A stretch of 64,000 bases of DNA from Escherichia fergusonii ATCC 35469 (GTDB lineage Bacteria > Pseudomonadota > Gammaproteobacteria > Enterobacterales > Enterobacteriaceae), in assembly GCF_000026225.1 (NCBI RefSeq), contig NC_011740.1, forward strand, positions 3,286,001 through 3,350,000, read 5' to 3'. Of this stretch, positions 45,214 through 53,749 are shown piece by piece; within the stretch, counting starts at the first letter, position 1; each line of letters begins with the position of its first letter. Below the pieces are notes generated by a model, which had not been told where the DNA came from, did no database searches, and saw only the letters and a program-made list of their open reading frames with translations. The position numbers and the translations under genes were made by a program.

Positions 45214-48200
45214 ATGGCAAACTTTTTTATTCGACGCCCAATTTTTGCCTGGGTGCTAGCCATCATTTTAATGATGGCTGGTGTGCTGGCTATTTTACAG
45301 TTGCCGGTTGCGCAGTACCCAACCATTGCGCCACCAGCAGTTTCAATCTCAGCTAACTATCCGGGAGCTGATGCACAAACGGTGCAGGATACAGTTACTC
45401 AGGTTATCGAACAGAATATGAACGGTATCGATAATCTGATGTATATGTCCTCCACCAGCGACTCAGCCGGGAGCGTGACCATTACCCTGACCTTCGAATC
45501 TGGCACAGATCCCGATATCGCCCAGGTACAGGTACAGAACAAACTTCAGCTTGCTACGCCGCTTTTACCACAAGAAGTCCAGCAACAGGGGATTAGCGTA
45601 GAAAAATCAAGCAGTAGCTACCTGATGGTTGCAGGGTTTGTTTCTGATAATCCAGATACAACCCAGGATGATATTTCTGATTATGTTGCGTCAAATATCA
45701 AAGATTCGATCAGTCGTCTGAATGGTGTTGGTGACGTACAACTGTTCGGCGCCCAGTATGCTATGCGCATCTGGCTTGATGCGGATTTGCTGAATAAGTA
45801 CAAACTGACTCCCGTTGATGTCATTAATCAACTGAAAGTACAAAATGACCAGATTGCTGCCGGACAGCTCGGCGGAACACCTGCATTGCCAGGACAACAG
45901 TTGAATGCCTCGATCATTGCGCAAACCAGGCTGAAAGATCCGCGGCAGTTCGGTAATGTTACGTTACGGGTAAACACTGATGGCTCAGTGGTGCATCTGA
46001 AAGATGTAGCCAGAATCGAGCTTGGTGGTGAAAACTACAACGTCATCGCCAGAATCAATGGAAAACCCGCTGCGGGTCTGGGTATCAAACTGGCTACTGG
46101 TGCCAATGCTCTGGACGCCGCGACGGCAATCAAAGCAAAACTGGCAGAACTCCAACCCTTCTTCCCGCAAGGGATGAAAGTCGTTTACCCCTATGACACA
46201 ACGCCATTCGTTAAGCTCTCCATCCATGAAGTGGTAAAAACGCTGTTTGAGGCGATTTTACTGGTTTTCCTGGTGATGTACTTGTTCTTGCAGAACATCC
46301 GCGCAACGCTGATCCCAACTATCGCAGTACCCGTCGTTCTGTTGGGTACGTTCGCCGTTCTTGCTGCTTTTGGTTATTCCATCAACACGCTAACAATGTT
46401 TGGCATGGTGCTCGCCATCGGTCTACTCGTCGATGACGCCATCGTGGTTGTTGAAAACGTCGAACGCGTCATGATTGAAGATAACTTGCCACCAAGGGAA
46501 GCAACGGAAAAATCGATGTCGCAGATTCAGGGCGCCCTGGTCGGTATTGCGATGGTGCTCTCGGCAGTATTTATTCCAATGGCCTTTTTTGGTGGTTCAA
46601 CCGGAGCGATTTATCGCCAGTTCTCTATCACCATCGTTTCGGCAATGGCGCTTTCAGTATTAGTAGCGTTAATTCTGACACCCGCTCTGTGCGCAACTTT
46701 ACTTAAACCCGTTACCGCTGAGCATCACGATAATAAGAGCGGATTTTTTGCGTGGTTTAACAGAACGTTTGATCACAGCGTTAATCACTATACCAATAGC
46801 GTTAGCCGGATCATCGGCGTAACAGGTCGTTATCTGCTGATTTATGTACTGATTGTTGCAGGAATGGTGGTGTTGTTCTTACGTCTGCCGTCTTCATTTT
46901 TACCAGAAGAGGATCAGGGGGTATTTCTGACCATGATTCAGTTGCCAGCAGGTGCAACTCAGGAACGCACCCAAAAAGTGCTGGATCAGGTCACTGATTA
47001 CTATCTGAAAGAAGAAAAAGCGAATGTCGAAAGCGTCTTTACCGTGAACGGCTTTAGCTTCAGTGGACAAGGACAGAACGCTGGCATGGCCTTTGTGAGT
47101 CTTAAGCCATGGGAAGAACGTAGCGGTAAAGAAAACAGTGCAGAAGCCGTAATCAGTCGAGCAAAACAAGCGTTAGGGCAGATTCGTGATGGCTTTGTCA
47201 TCCCTTTTAACATGCCAGCTATTGTCGAACTGGGTACTGCCTCTGGCTTTGACTTTGAGTTAATCGACCAGGGCGATCTCGGTCATGATGCCCTTACCCA
47301 GGCGCGCAATCAATTGCTGGGAATGGCTGCACAACACCCGGATAAATTAGTCAGTGTGCGTCCAAATGGACTGGAAGATACCGCACAGTTCAAACTTGAG
47401 GTTGATCAGGAGAAAGCGCAGGCATTAGGTGTTTCTCTCTCCGATATAAACCAGACGATTTCTGCTGCACTGGGCGGCTCCTATGTTAACGACTTCATTG
47501 ACCGTGGGCGCGTGAAGAAAGTTTATGTTCAGGCTGATGCCAAATTCCGTATGCTGCCAGAAGATGTCAACAAACTCTTTGTCCGTAGCGCGAACGGTGA
47601 AATGGTGCCTTTCTCAACATTCAGTTCCGCGCATTGGGTATACGGTTCTCCTCGACTGGAACGCTATAACGGCTTGCCTTCTATGGAGATTCAGGGGGAA
47701 GCGGGTCCGGGTACCAGTTCCGGTGATGCGATGGCTTTAATGGAAAGCTTTGCTACCAAATTACCAACAGGTATTGGCTACGACTGGACAGGAATGTCGT
47801 ACCAGGAACGGTTATCAGGAAACCAGGCGCCTGCCTTGATTGCAGTCTCCTTCGTCGTGGTCTTTCTTTGTCTCGCTGCGCTCTATGAAAGTTGGTCAAT
47901 ACCCTTCTCAGTAATGTTAGTTGTACCGTTAGGAATTGTTGGCGTTCTGTTGGCAGCTACGCTCTTTAACCAGCAAAACGATGTTTACTTCATGGTGGGC
48001 TTGTTGACCACTATCGGCTTGTCGGCCAAAAACGCCATTTTGATTGTCGAGTTCGCCAAAGATCTGATGGATAAAGAAGGTAAAGGGGTTATCGAAGCAA
48101 CATTGTCTTCGGTACGTATGCGCTTACGACCTATCCTGATGACTTCGCTCGCTTTTATACTCGGTGTACTGCCACTGGCGATAAGTAGTGGCGCGGGAAG

Positions 48201-48327
48201 TGGTGCGCAGAATGCGGTCGGGATTGGTGTTATGGGAGGCATGATCTCCGCAACACTGCTGGCAGTGTTCTTTGTACCAGTTTTCTTTGTGGTGGTAAAA
48301 CGTCGATTTAGCCGTCACAGTAGTTAA
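45214..48327 (+). CDS. acrF: AcrF, RND multidrug efflux pump
   Basis: 1037 residues, HAE1 family: N-terminal helix (10-28), large periplasmic porter loops (about 35-335 and 565-870), and two sets of membrane helices. The proton-relay aspartates in GLLVDDAIVVVENVERVM (about 401-418) and the lysine in GLSAKNAILIVEFAKD (about 938-953) are intact. With AcrE and TolC it exports a wide range of drugs. It ends at a strong hairpin. Confidence 0.97.
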   Translation: MANFFIRRPIFAWVLAIILMMAGVLAILQLPVAQYPTIAPPAVSISANYPGADAQTVQDTVTQVIEQNMNGIDNLMYMSSTSDSAGSVTITLTFESGTDPDIAQVQVQNKLQLATPLLPQEVQQQGISVEKSSSSYLMVAGFVSDNPDTTQDDISDYVASNIKDSISRLNGVGDVQLFGAQYAMRIWLDADLLNKYKLTPVDVINQLKVQNDQIAAGQLGGTPALPGQQLNASIIAQTRLKDPRQFGNVTLRVNTDGSVVHLKDVARIELGGENYNVIARINGKPAAGLGIKLATGANALDAATAIKAKLAELQPFFPQGMKVVYPYDTTPFVKLSIHEVVKTLFEAILLVFLVMYLFLQNIRATLIPTIAVPVVLLGTFAVLAAFGYSINTLTMFGMVLAIGLLVDDAIVVVENVERVMIEDNLPPREATEKSMSQIQGALVGIAMVLSAVFIPMAFFGGSTGAIYRQFSITIVSAMALSVLVALILTPALCATLLKPVTAEHHDNKSGFFAWFNRTFDHSVNHYTNSVSRIIGVTGRYLLIYVLIVAGMVVLFLRLPSSFLPEEDQGVFLTMIQLPAGATQERTQKVLDQVTDYYLKEEKANVESVFTVNGFSFSGQGQNAGMAFVSLKPWEERSGKENSAEAVISRAKQALGQIRDGFVIPFNMPAIVELGTASGFDFELIDQGDLGHDALTQARNQLLGMAAQHPDKLVSVRPNGLEDTAQFKLEVDQEKAQALGVSLSDINQTISAALGGSYVNDFIDRGRVKKVYVQADAKFRMLPEDVNKLFVRSANGEMVPFSTFSSAHWVYGSPRLERYNGLPSMEIQGEAGPGTSSGDAMALMESFATKLPTGIGYDWTGMSYQERLSGNQAPALIAVSFVVVFLCLAALYESWSIPFSVMLVVPLGIVGVLLAATLFNQQNDVYFMVGLLTTIGLSAKNAILIVEFAKDLMDKEGKGVIEATLSSVRMRLRPILMTSLAFILGVLPLAISSGAGSGAQNAVGIGVMGGMISATLLAVFFVPVFFVVVKRRFSRHSS

Positions 48328-48335
48328 CATTTTTT

Positions 48336-48365
48336 ATAAAGGCGCTTAATGCGCCTTTATTTCTT
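48336..48365 (+). terminator. acrEF terminator
   Basis: Perfect 10-bp stem ATAAAGGCGC / GCGCCTTTAT with a T-rich tail, nine bases after the acrF stop codon. Confidence 0.88.
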
Positions 48366-48557
48366 TATTTATGAATATGATATTTATTTCTCTGTTGCCT
48401 TCATTACCGTCCCCTCCATTATTTTTACAATTCACATGAATTGAGATTATTTATCATGATTGACCTTATTATCGCAGTGGTAATATACGATTGAACTCGT
48501 ATTCGATCCGTCACTTATTTACTGACTGCGCGAAATGTTAATATTTGAGGTAACATC

Positions 48558-48779
48558 ATGAAAAGATTAATTCCTGTAGCATTGCTTACCGCTCTGCTTG
48601 CGGGTTGTGCGCATGATTCACCCTGCGTTCCGGTTTATGATGATCAGGGGCGCCTGGTTCACACTAATACCTGTATGAAAGGTACAACTCAGGATAACTG
48701 GGAAACTGCCGGGGCAATTGCTGGTGGGGCTGCAGCAGTCGCAGGTTTGACAATGGGTATTATCGCGTTATCCAGGTAG
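48558..48779 (+). CDS. yhdV: YhdV, small outer-membrane lipoprotein
   Basis: 73 residues. A lipoprotein signal with lipobox LLAGC puts the modified cysteine at C17. A short exported domain with two further cysteines and a C-terminal glycine/alanine-rich hydrophobic helix (AGAIAGGAAAVAGLTMGIIA) of the glycine-zipper kind follow. Function unknown; the gene is well conserved next to acrEF. Confidence 0.92.
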   Translation: MKRLIPVALLTALLAGCAHDSPCVPVYDDQGRLVHTNTCMKGTTQDNWETAGAIAGGAAAVAGLTMGIIALSR

Positions 48780-48874
48780 CGTTGATCTTTTCTCATAAAT
48801 TCAGGTGATTGAAAAACACTGGAATACCTGAAGCAATAAATTTATTAACTTTTCTTCTCTACAAAAATACTAAC

Positions 48875-48896
48875 GCGCGAAATTGTTATTTCGCGC
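48875..48896. repeat. Perfect 9-bp hairpin GCGCGAAAT-TGTT-ATTTCGCGC
   Basis: The stem lies about 95 bases downstream of yhdV and about 20 bases upstream of the first NtrC-like site. It has no T tract, so termination is uncertain. It may end the yhdV transcript or bind a protein. Confidence 0.5.
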
Positions 48897-48918
48897 TTCA
48901 TCCTCCCTGAACTTTTTT

Positions 48919-48963
48919 GCGCCAAAATGTGGCTTAGGTTGCAATTTTGCACCATTCTGGCGC
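48919..48963 (+). promoter_or_regulatory. Pair of NtrC-like enhancer sites upstream of yhdW
   Basis: GCACCA-TTC-TGGCGC at 48949-48963 differs from the NtrC palindrome (GCACCA-N3-TGGTGC) at one position. A weaker copy GCGCCA-AAA-TGTGGC lies at 48919-48933, exactly 30 bases (about three helical turns) upstream. Their centres are about 96 and 126 bases before the expected transcription start, normal for NtrC enhancers. Confidence 0.75.
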
Positions 48964-49025
48964 GTTCTCTTTTTTATTTCCTGTCTACACTCAGCATATT
49001 GCGACAAATATATAGTCGCAAAAGC

Positions 49026-49041
49026 TGGCACTACTTTTGCT
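49026..49041 (+). promoter_or_regulatory. Sigma54 promoter of yhdWXYZ
   Basis: TGGCAC-TACTT-TTGCT is a perfect match to the sigma54 consensus, with the -24 GG at 49027-49028 and -12 GC at 49039-49040. Transcription should start near 49052, 70 bases before the yhdW ATG. E. coli yhdWXYZ is known as part of the NtrC-controlled nitrogen-starvation response. Confidence 0.85.
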
Positions 49042-49070
49042 TATAAAAGGATGGCCACAGACAGGTAAAA

Positions 49071-49087
49071 GACGTTTCCCAAACGTC
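49071..49087 (+). repeat. Leader hairpin in the yhdW 5' untranslated region
   Basis: GACGTTT-CCC-AAACGTC, a perfect 7-bp stem with a 3-base loop, about 19 bases after the predicted start site. It may stabilise the mRNA 5' end. Confidence 0.5.
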
Positions 49088-49121
49088 CTATAACGATAAT
49101 TTTCGCCTCACAGGAAGCATT

Positions 49122-50147
49122 ATGAAAAAGATGATGATAGCCACACTGGCTGCCGCCAGCGTGCTGCTTGCCGTTGCAAATCAGGCGCATGCTGGCGCGA
49201 CGCTTGATGCCGTACAGAAAAAAGGTTTTGTGCAATGCGGGATCAGTGATGGATTACCTGGGTTCTCTTATGCCGATGCTGACGGTAAGTTTTCTGGTAT
49301 TGATGTTGATGTTTGTCGTGGTGTTGCAGCTGCTGTATTCGGTGACGATACGAAAGTGAAATATACCCCGCTCACTGCAAAAGAACGCTTCACCGCTTTA
49401 CAGTCAGGGGAGGTGGATTTGCTCTCCCGTAATACGACCTGGACTTCCTCTCGCGATGCCGGTATGGGAATGGCATTTACTGGCGTCACTTATTATGACG
49501 GCATTGGTTTCCTGACGCACGATAAAGCGGGATTAAAAAGCGCGAAAGAACTGGATGGCGCAACAGTCTGTATTCAGGCGGGTACTGATACCGAACTCAA
49601 CGTCGCCGATTACTTCAAGGCAAATAATATGAAGTACACACCAGTGACTTTCGATCGCTCTGACGAATCCGCGAAGGCACTGGAATCTGGTCGCTGCGAT
49701 ACGCTGGCCTCGGATCAATCACAACTGTATGCCCTGCGCATCAAATTAAGCAACCCAGCTGAATGGATTGTTTTACCGGAAGTTATCTCTAAAGAACCGC
49801 TTGGGCCGGTAGTTCGTCGTGGCGATGATGAATGGTTCTCTATAGTGCGCTGGACGCTTTTCGCCATGCTGAATGCTGAAGAGATGGGCGTTAATTCGCA
49901 AAACGTTGATGAAAAAGCGGCTAATCCTGCAACGCCTGATATGGCGCATCTGCTGGGTAAAGAGGGCGATTACGGTAAAGATCTGAAGCTGGATAATAAA
50001 TGGGCTTACAACATCATCAAACAGGTGGGTAATTACTCGGAAATTTTTGAGCGTAACGTAGGTTCAGAAAGCCCCCTGAAGATTAAACGTGGGCAAAATA
50101 ATCTCTGGAATAACGGCGGTATTCAGTACGCGCCGCCCGTGCGTTAA
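49122..50147 (+). CDS. yhdW: YhdW, periplasmic amino-acid-binding protein (AapJ/BztA-like)
   Basis: 341 residues. A signal peptide (about 1-24, cleaved after AHA-G) is followed by a bilobal solute-binding domain (about 30-260) with CGISDGLPGFSYADADGKFSGIDVDVC near the start and DGATVCIQAGTDTE. It closely resembles the general L-amino-acid binding proteins AapJ/BztA, whose systems pair with long permeases as here. The reading frame is complete with a good ribosome binding site (CAGGAAG), whereas I recall the K-12 copy being annotated as a pseudogene. It is the first gene of the operon. Confidence 0.93.
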   Translation: MKKMMIATLAAASVLLAVANQAHAGATLDAVQKKGFVQCGISDGLPGFSYADADGKFSGIDVDVCRGVAAAVFGDDTKVKYTPLTAKERFTALQSGEVDLLSRNTTWTSSRDAGMGMAFTGVTYYDGIGFLTHDKAGLKSAKELDGATVCIQAGTDTELNVADYFKANNMKYTPVTFDRSDESAKALESGRCDTLASDQSQLYALRIKLSNPAEWIVLPEVISKEPLGPVVRRGDDEWFSIVRWTLFAMLNAEEMGVNSQNVDEKAANPATPDMAHLLGKEGDYGKDLKLDNKWAYNIIKQVGNYSEIFERNVGSESPLKIKRGQNNLWNNGGIQYAPPVR

Positions 50148-50163
50148 GTCGGTGTGAGGTAAT

Positions 50164-50185
50164 GAGCGTCGCTACGGCGGCGCTC
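50164..50185 (+). repeat. Stem-loop with UACG tetraloop between yhdW and yhdX
   Basis: GAGCGTCGC-TACG-GCGGCGCTC gives a nine-pair RNA stem (one G-U) closed by C(UACG)G, an unusually stable UNCG-type tetraloop. It sits 16 bases after the yhdW stop codon. Such hairpins often protect the abundant binding-protein mRNA from 3' decay. Confidence 0.65.
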
Positions 50186-50214
50186 TCTTCAGCGTTATGG
50201 TTTCCGAGGTTTCT

Positions 50215-51396
50215 ATGTCTCATCGCCGCCCGTCCGTTAAAGGCTCACTCTCCTTTGCCAACCCTACGGTTCGCGCCTGGTTATTCCAGATCCTTGCCGT
50301 TGTTGCTGTTGTCGGCATTATTGGTTGGTTATTTCACAACACCGTAACGAATCTCAGTAATCGCGGCATTACTTCAGGTTTTGCCTTCCTGGACCGCGGC
50401 GCTGGCTTCGGTATTATCCAGCATTTGATCGATTACCAGCAGGGTGATACCTACGGACGCGTTTTCATTGTTGGCTTACTCAATACGCTACTGGTTTCGG
50501 CATTGTGTATTGTGTTCGCTTCTGTTCTGGGCTTTTTTATCGGTCTGGCGAGACTTTCGGATAACTGGCTGCTACGAAAGCTTTCCACAATTTATATTGA
50601 GATCTTCCGTAATATTCCGCCCCTGCTGCAAATCTTCTTCTGGTACTTTGCCGTATTGCGCAATTTGCCCGGACCACGCCAGGCAGTGAGTGCATTTGAT
50701 CTGGCCTTTTTAAGCAATCGTGGGCTTTATATTCCGTCGCCGCAGCTGGGAGACGGGTTCCTTGCATTTATCCTGGCTGTTGTTATGGCTATAGCCCTTT
50801 CTGTTGGGCTATATCGCTTTAATAAAAAACACCAGATAAAGACCGGACAACTGCGCCGAACCTGGCCGTTCGCCGTTGGGTTAATCATTGGCTTGCCTTT
50901 ACTGGCGCAATGGCTTTTTGGCGCAGCACTGCACTGGGATGTTCCAGCCCTACAAGGTTTTAATTTCCGCGGCGGAATGGTTTTAATTCCTGAACTGGCA
51001 GCCTTAACGATGGCGCTTTCGGTTTATACCTCTGCATTTATCGCCGAGATTATCCGCGCCGGGATTCAGGCAGTGCCTTATGGTCAACATGAAGCTGCCA
51101 GGTCACTGGGATTGCCCAACCCGGTTACGCTACGCCAGGTCATTATTCCTCAGGCACTGCGAGTGATTATTCCTCCATTAACCAGCCAGTATCTCAACAT
51201 CGTCAAAAACTCCTCTCTTGCCGCCGCTATTGGCTATCCGGATATGGTTTCGCTGTTTGCTGGCACCGTACTAAACCAGACAGGGCAAGCCATCGAGACG
51301 ATAGCTATGACCATGTCGGTCTATCTGATTATCAGTCTGACTATCTCGCTGCTGATGAATATTTATAACCGCCGCATCGCGATCGTTGAACGCTAA
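50215..51396 (+). CDS. yhdX: YhdX, amino-acid ABC transporter permease (AapQ-like)
   Basis: 393 residues from the ATG at 50215 (MSHRRPSVKG), preceded by CCGAGGT; an earlier ATG six codons upstream is less well placed. HAAT-family permease with an N-terminal extension, about eight membrane helices and the ABC-coupling EAA loop QHEAARSLGLPNPVTLRQVIIPQALR near residues 290-315. It forms a channel with YhdY. The spacing to yhdY is about nine bases. Confidence 0.95.
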   Translation: MSHRRPSVKGSLSFANPTVRAWLFQILAVVAVVGIIGWLFHNTVTNLSNRGITSGFAFLDRGAGFGIIQHLIDYQQGDTYGRVFIVGLLNTLLVSALCIVFASVLGFFIGLARLSDNWLLRKLSTIYIEIFRNIPPLLQIFFWYFAVLRNLPGPRQAVSAFDLAFLSNRGLYIPSPQLGDGFLAFILAVVMAIALSVGLYRFNKKHQIKTGQLRRTWPFAVGLIIGLPLLAQWLFGAALHWDVPALQGFNFRGGMVLIPELAALTMALSVYTSAFIAEIIRAGIQAVPYGQHEAARSLGLPNPVTLRQVIIPQALRVIIPPLTSQYLNIVKNSSLAAAIGYPDMVSLFAGTVLNQTGQAIETIAMTMSVYLIISLTISLLMNIYNRRIAIVER

Positions 51397-51405
51397 GGAG
51401 TCATG

Positions 51406-52509
51406 ATGACAAAAGTATTGCTATCTCATCCCCCGCGCCCGACGAGCCATAACTCAAGTCGCGCTATGGTGTGGGTGCGAAAAAATCTGTTCTCCAGCTG
51501 GAGCAATAGCCTGCTGACTATTGGCTGTCTGTGGCTGATGTGGGAACTGATCCCACCATTGCTGAACTGGGCATTTTTGCAGGCTAACTGGGTTGGCTCA
51601 ACGCGTGCCGACTGCACAAAAGCAGGTGCCTGTTGGGTCTTCATCCACGAACGATTTGGTCAGTTTATGTATGGGCTTTACCCACACGACCAACGCTGGC
51701 GAATTAACCTCGCATTACTGATTGGGCTTGTGTCGATCGCACCAATGTTCTGGAAAATACTCCCGCATCGCGGTCGCTATATTGCGGTATGGGCGGTGAT
51801 TTACCCACTGATTGTCTGGTGGCTGATGTATGGCGGGTTTCTTGGTCTTGAGCGGGTTGAAACCCGGCAATGGGGCGGGCTGACGCTAACTTTAATTATT
51901 GCATCAGTTGGGATTGCGGGGGCGCTGCCGTGGGGGATCTTACTGGCGTTAGGTCGCCGCTCCCATATGCCGATTGTGCGTATCTTATCGGTCATTTTTA
52001 TCGAGTTCTGGCGCGGTGTACCGCTGATTACCGTTCTGTTTATGTCTTCGGTCATGCTGCCGTTGTTTATGGCAGAAGGCACCAGTATCGACAAATTGAT
52101 CCGCGCGCTGGTTGGCGTGATCCTGTTTCAGTCAGCATATGTTGCGGAAGTCGTGCGAGGCGGATTACAGGCGCTGCCTAAAGGGCAATATGAAGCGGCA
52201 GAGTCGCTGGCGTTGGGTTACTGGAAAACCCAGGGGCTGGTTATTCTGCCACAGGCGTTGAAGCTGGTGATTCCTGGGCTGGTAAATACCATCATCGCAC
52301 TCTTCAAAGATACCAGCCTGGTGATCATCATCGGGTTGTTCGATCTTTTCAGTAGCGTTCAGCAGGCAACCGTTGATCCCGCCTGGTTGGGTATGTCGAC
52401 GGAAGGGTATGTTTTCGCCGCACTGATCTACTGGATCTTCTGTTTCAGCATGTCACGTTATAGCCAACATCTGGAAAAACGTTTTAATACCGGGCGTACA
52501 CCGCATTGA
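51406..52509 (+). CDS. yhdY: YhdY, amino-acid ABC transporter permease (AapM-like)
   Basis: 367 residues from the second of two adjacent ATG codons (AAGGAG then TC ATG ATG); the first would add one residue. A long N-terminal region with three helices and a periplasmic loop containing two cysteines (RADCTKAGACW) precedes the core permease, whose EAA loop is YEAAESLALGYWKTQGLVILPQALK. It pairs with YhdX. Confidence 0.95.
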   Translation: MTKVLLSHPPRPTSHNSSRAMVWVRKNLFSSWSNSLLTIGCLWLMWELIPPLLNWAFLQANWVGSTRADCTKAGACWVFIHERFGQFMYGLYPHDQRWRINLALLIGLVSIAPMFWKILPHRGRYIAVWAVIYPLIVWWLMYGGFLGLERVETRQWGGLTLTLIIASVGIAGALPWGILLALGRRSHMPIVRILSVIFIEFWRGVPLITVLFMSSVMLPLFMAEGTSIDKLIRALVGVILFQSAYVAEVVRGGLQALPKGQYEAAESLALGYWKTQGLVILPQALKLVIPGLVNTIIALFKDTSLVIIIGLFDLFSSVQQATVDPAWLGMSTEGYVFAALIYWIFCFSMSRYSQHLEKRFNTGRTPH

Positions 52510-52516
52510 GGACACT

Positions 52517-53275
52517 ATGAGCCAAATTTTACTGCAACCTGCTAACGCGATGATTACGCTGGAAAATGTCAATAAATGGTATGGACAATTCCATGTTCTG
52601 AAAAATATTAATTTAACCGTACAACCGGGAGAACGAATCGTTCTGTGTGGCCCTTCTGGTTCGGGGAAATCGACAACCATTCGCTGTATTAATCATCTGG
52701 AAGAACATCAACAGGGACGAATCGTGGTAGATGGCATCGAACTTAATGAAGATATCCGCAATATTGAGCGTGTCAGGCAGGAAGTGGGAATGGTCTTTCA
52801 GCATTTCAATCTCTTCCCTCATCTGACCGTTCTACAGAACTGTACCCTGGCACCGATTTGGGTACGCAAGATGCCTAAGAAAGAGACTGAAGCTCTGGCG
52901 ATGCATTACCTTGAGCGGGTGAGAATTGCCGAACATGCCCAGAAGTTTCCGGGACAGATTTCTGGTGGTCAGCAGCAACGTGTTGCCATTGCGCGCTCGC
53001 TGTGTATGAAGCCGAAAATTATGTTGTTTGATGAGCCCACATCGGCGCTCGATCCGGAGATGGTAAAAGAAGTGCTGGATACGATGATTGGGCTGGCGCA
53101 GTCGGGTATGACAATGTTGTGCGTAACGCACGAGATGGGGTTTGCGCGAACCGTCGCTGACCGGGTGATTTTTATGGATCGTGGGGAAATAGTGGAACAA
53201 GCTGCACCGGATGAATTTTTTGCGCATCCTAAATCAGAGCGTACGAGGACATTTTTATCGCAGGTAATCCATTAA
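52517..53275 (+). CDS. yhdZ: YhdZ, amino-acid ABC transporter ATPase (AapP-like)
   Basis: 252 residues. Walker A is GPSGSGKST (about 45-53), the Q-loop GMVFQHFNLF, the signature SGGQQQR (about 150), Walker B IMLFDEPTSALD (about 171-182), and the switch histidine in CVTHEMGF. It powers import through YhdX/YhdY. It is the last gene of the operon, followed by a hairpin shared with the rRNA operon's T2 terminator. Confidence 0.97.
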   Translation: MSQILLQPANAMITLENVNKWYGQFHVLKNINLTVQPGERIVLCGPSGSGKSTTIRCINHLEEHQQGRIVVDGIELNEDIRNIERVRQEVGMVFQHFNLFPHLTVLQNCTLAPIWVRKMPKKETEALAMHYLERVRIAEHAQKFPGQISGGQQQRVAIARSLCMKPKIMLFDEPTSALDPEMVKEVLDTMIGLAQSGMTMLCVTHEMGFARTVADRVIFMDRGEIVEQAAPDEFFAHPKSERTRTFLSQVIH

Positions 53276-53299
53276 GTTTTACATGGATTCTGAACGCAA

Positions 53300-53325
53300 A
53301 AAGGCCATCCTTTCGGATGGCCTTT
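53300..53325. terminator. T2-type terminator of the rRNA operon, also ending yhdZ
   Basis: Perfect 11-bp stem AAAGGCCATCC / GGATGGCCTTT with loop TTTC. It matches the E. coli rrn T2 hairpin on the minus strand and lies 24 bases after the yhdZ stop codon on the plus strand, so the two convergent transcripts share it. Confidence 0.85.
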
Positions 53326-53351
53326 CACTTGATTTGATGTCTGGCAGTTTA

Positions 53352-53421
53352 TGGCGGGCGTCCTGCCCGCCACCCTCCGGGCCGTTGCTTCGCAACGTTC
53401 AAATCCGCTCCCGGCGGATTT
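53352..53421 (-). repeat. Three hairpins between T1 and T2 of the rRNA operon
   Basis: Stems TGGCGGGC/GCCCGCCA (53352-53372), CGTTGC/GCAACG (53383-53397) and AAATCCGC/GCGGATTT (53401-53421). The arrangement is as in the E. coli rrnB T1-T2 region. They probably aid termination and block 3' exonucleases. Confidence 0.75.
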
Positions 53422-53460
53422 GTCCTACTCGGGAGAGTGTTCACCGACAAACAACAGATA

Positions 53461-53497
53461 AAACAAAAGGCCCAGTCTTCCGACTGAGCCTTTTGTT
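53461..53497 (-). terminator. T1 terminator of the rRNA operon
   Basis: Long stem, reading on the minus strand AAAACAAAAGGCTCAGTC-GGAA-GACTGGGCCTTTTGTTTT with one G-U pair, followed by T-rich sequence. It is the classic rrn T1 hairpin, just past the second 5S gene. Confidence 0.92.
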
Positions 53498-53504
53498 TTA
53501 TTTG

Positions 53505-53624
53505 ATGTCTGGCAGTTCCCTACTCTCGCATGGGGAGACCCCACACTACCATCGGCGCTACGGCGTTTCACTTCTGAGTTCGGCATGGGGTCAGGTGGGA
53601 CCACCGCGCTACTGCCGCCAGACA
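53505..53624 (-). rRNA. rrfF: 5S ribosomal RNA (second copy)
   Basis: 120 bases, full length, reading TGTCTGGCGGCAGTAGCGCG at its 5' end on the minus strand. It lies downstream of tRNA-Thr, matching the extra 5S of E. coli rrnD. It differs from the first copy mainly in the terminal helix. Confidence 0.97.
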
Positions 53625-53661
53625 AATTCTTTTCTAATCTGCCGAACTTTAACCTAAAAAG

Positions 53662-53737
53662 TGGTGCTGATACCCAGAGTCGAACTGGGGACCTCACCCT
53701 TACCAAGGGTGCGCTCTACCAACTGAGCCATATCAGC
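53662..53737 (-). tRNA. thrV: tRNA-Thr (anticodon GGT)
   Basis: 76 bases including an encoded CCA. The minus strand begins GCTGATATGGCTCAGTTGG, with anticodon loop CTTGGTAAG and T loop GTTCGACTC. It lies between the two 5S genes. Confidence 0.97.
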
Positions 53738-53749
53738 ACACTAAATTTG

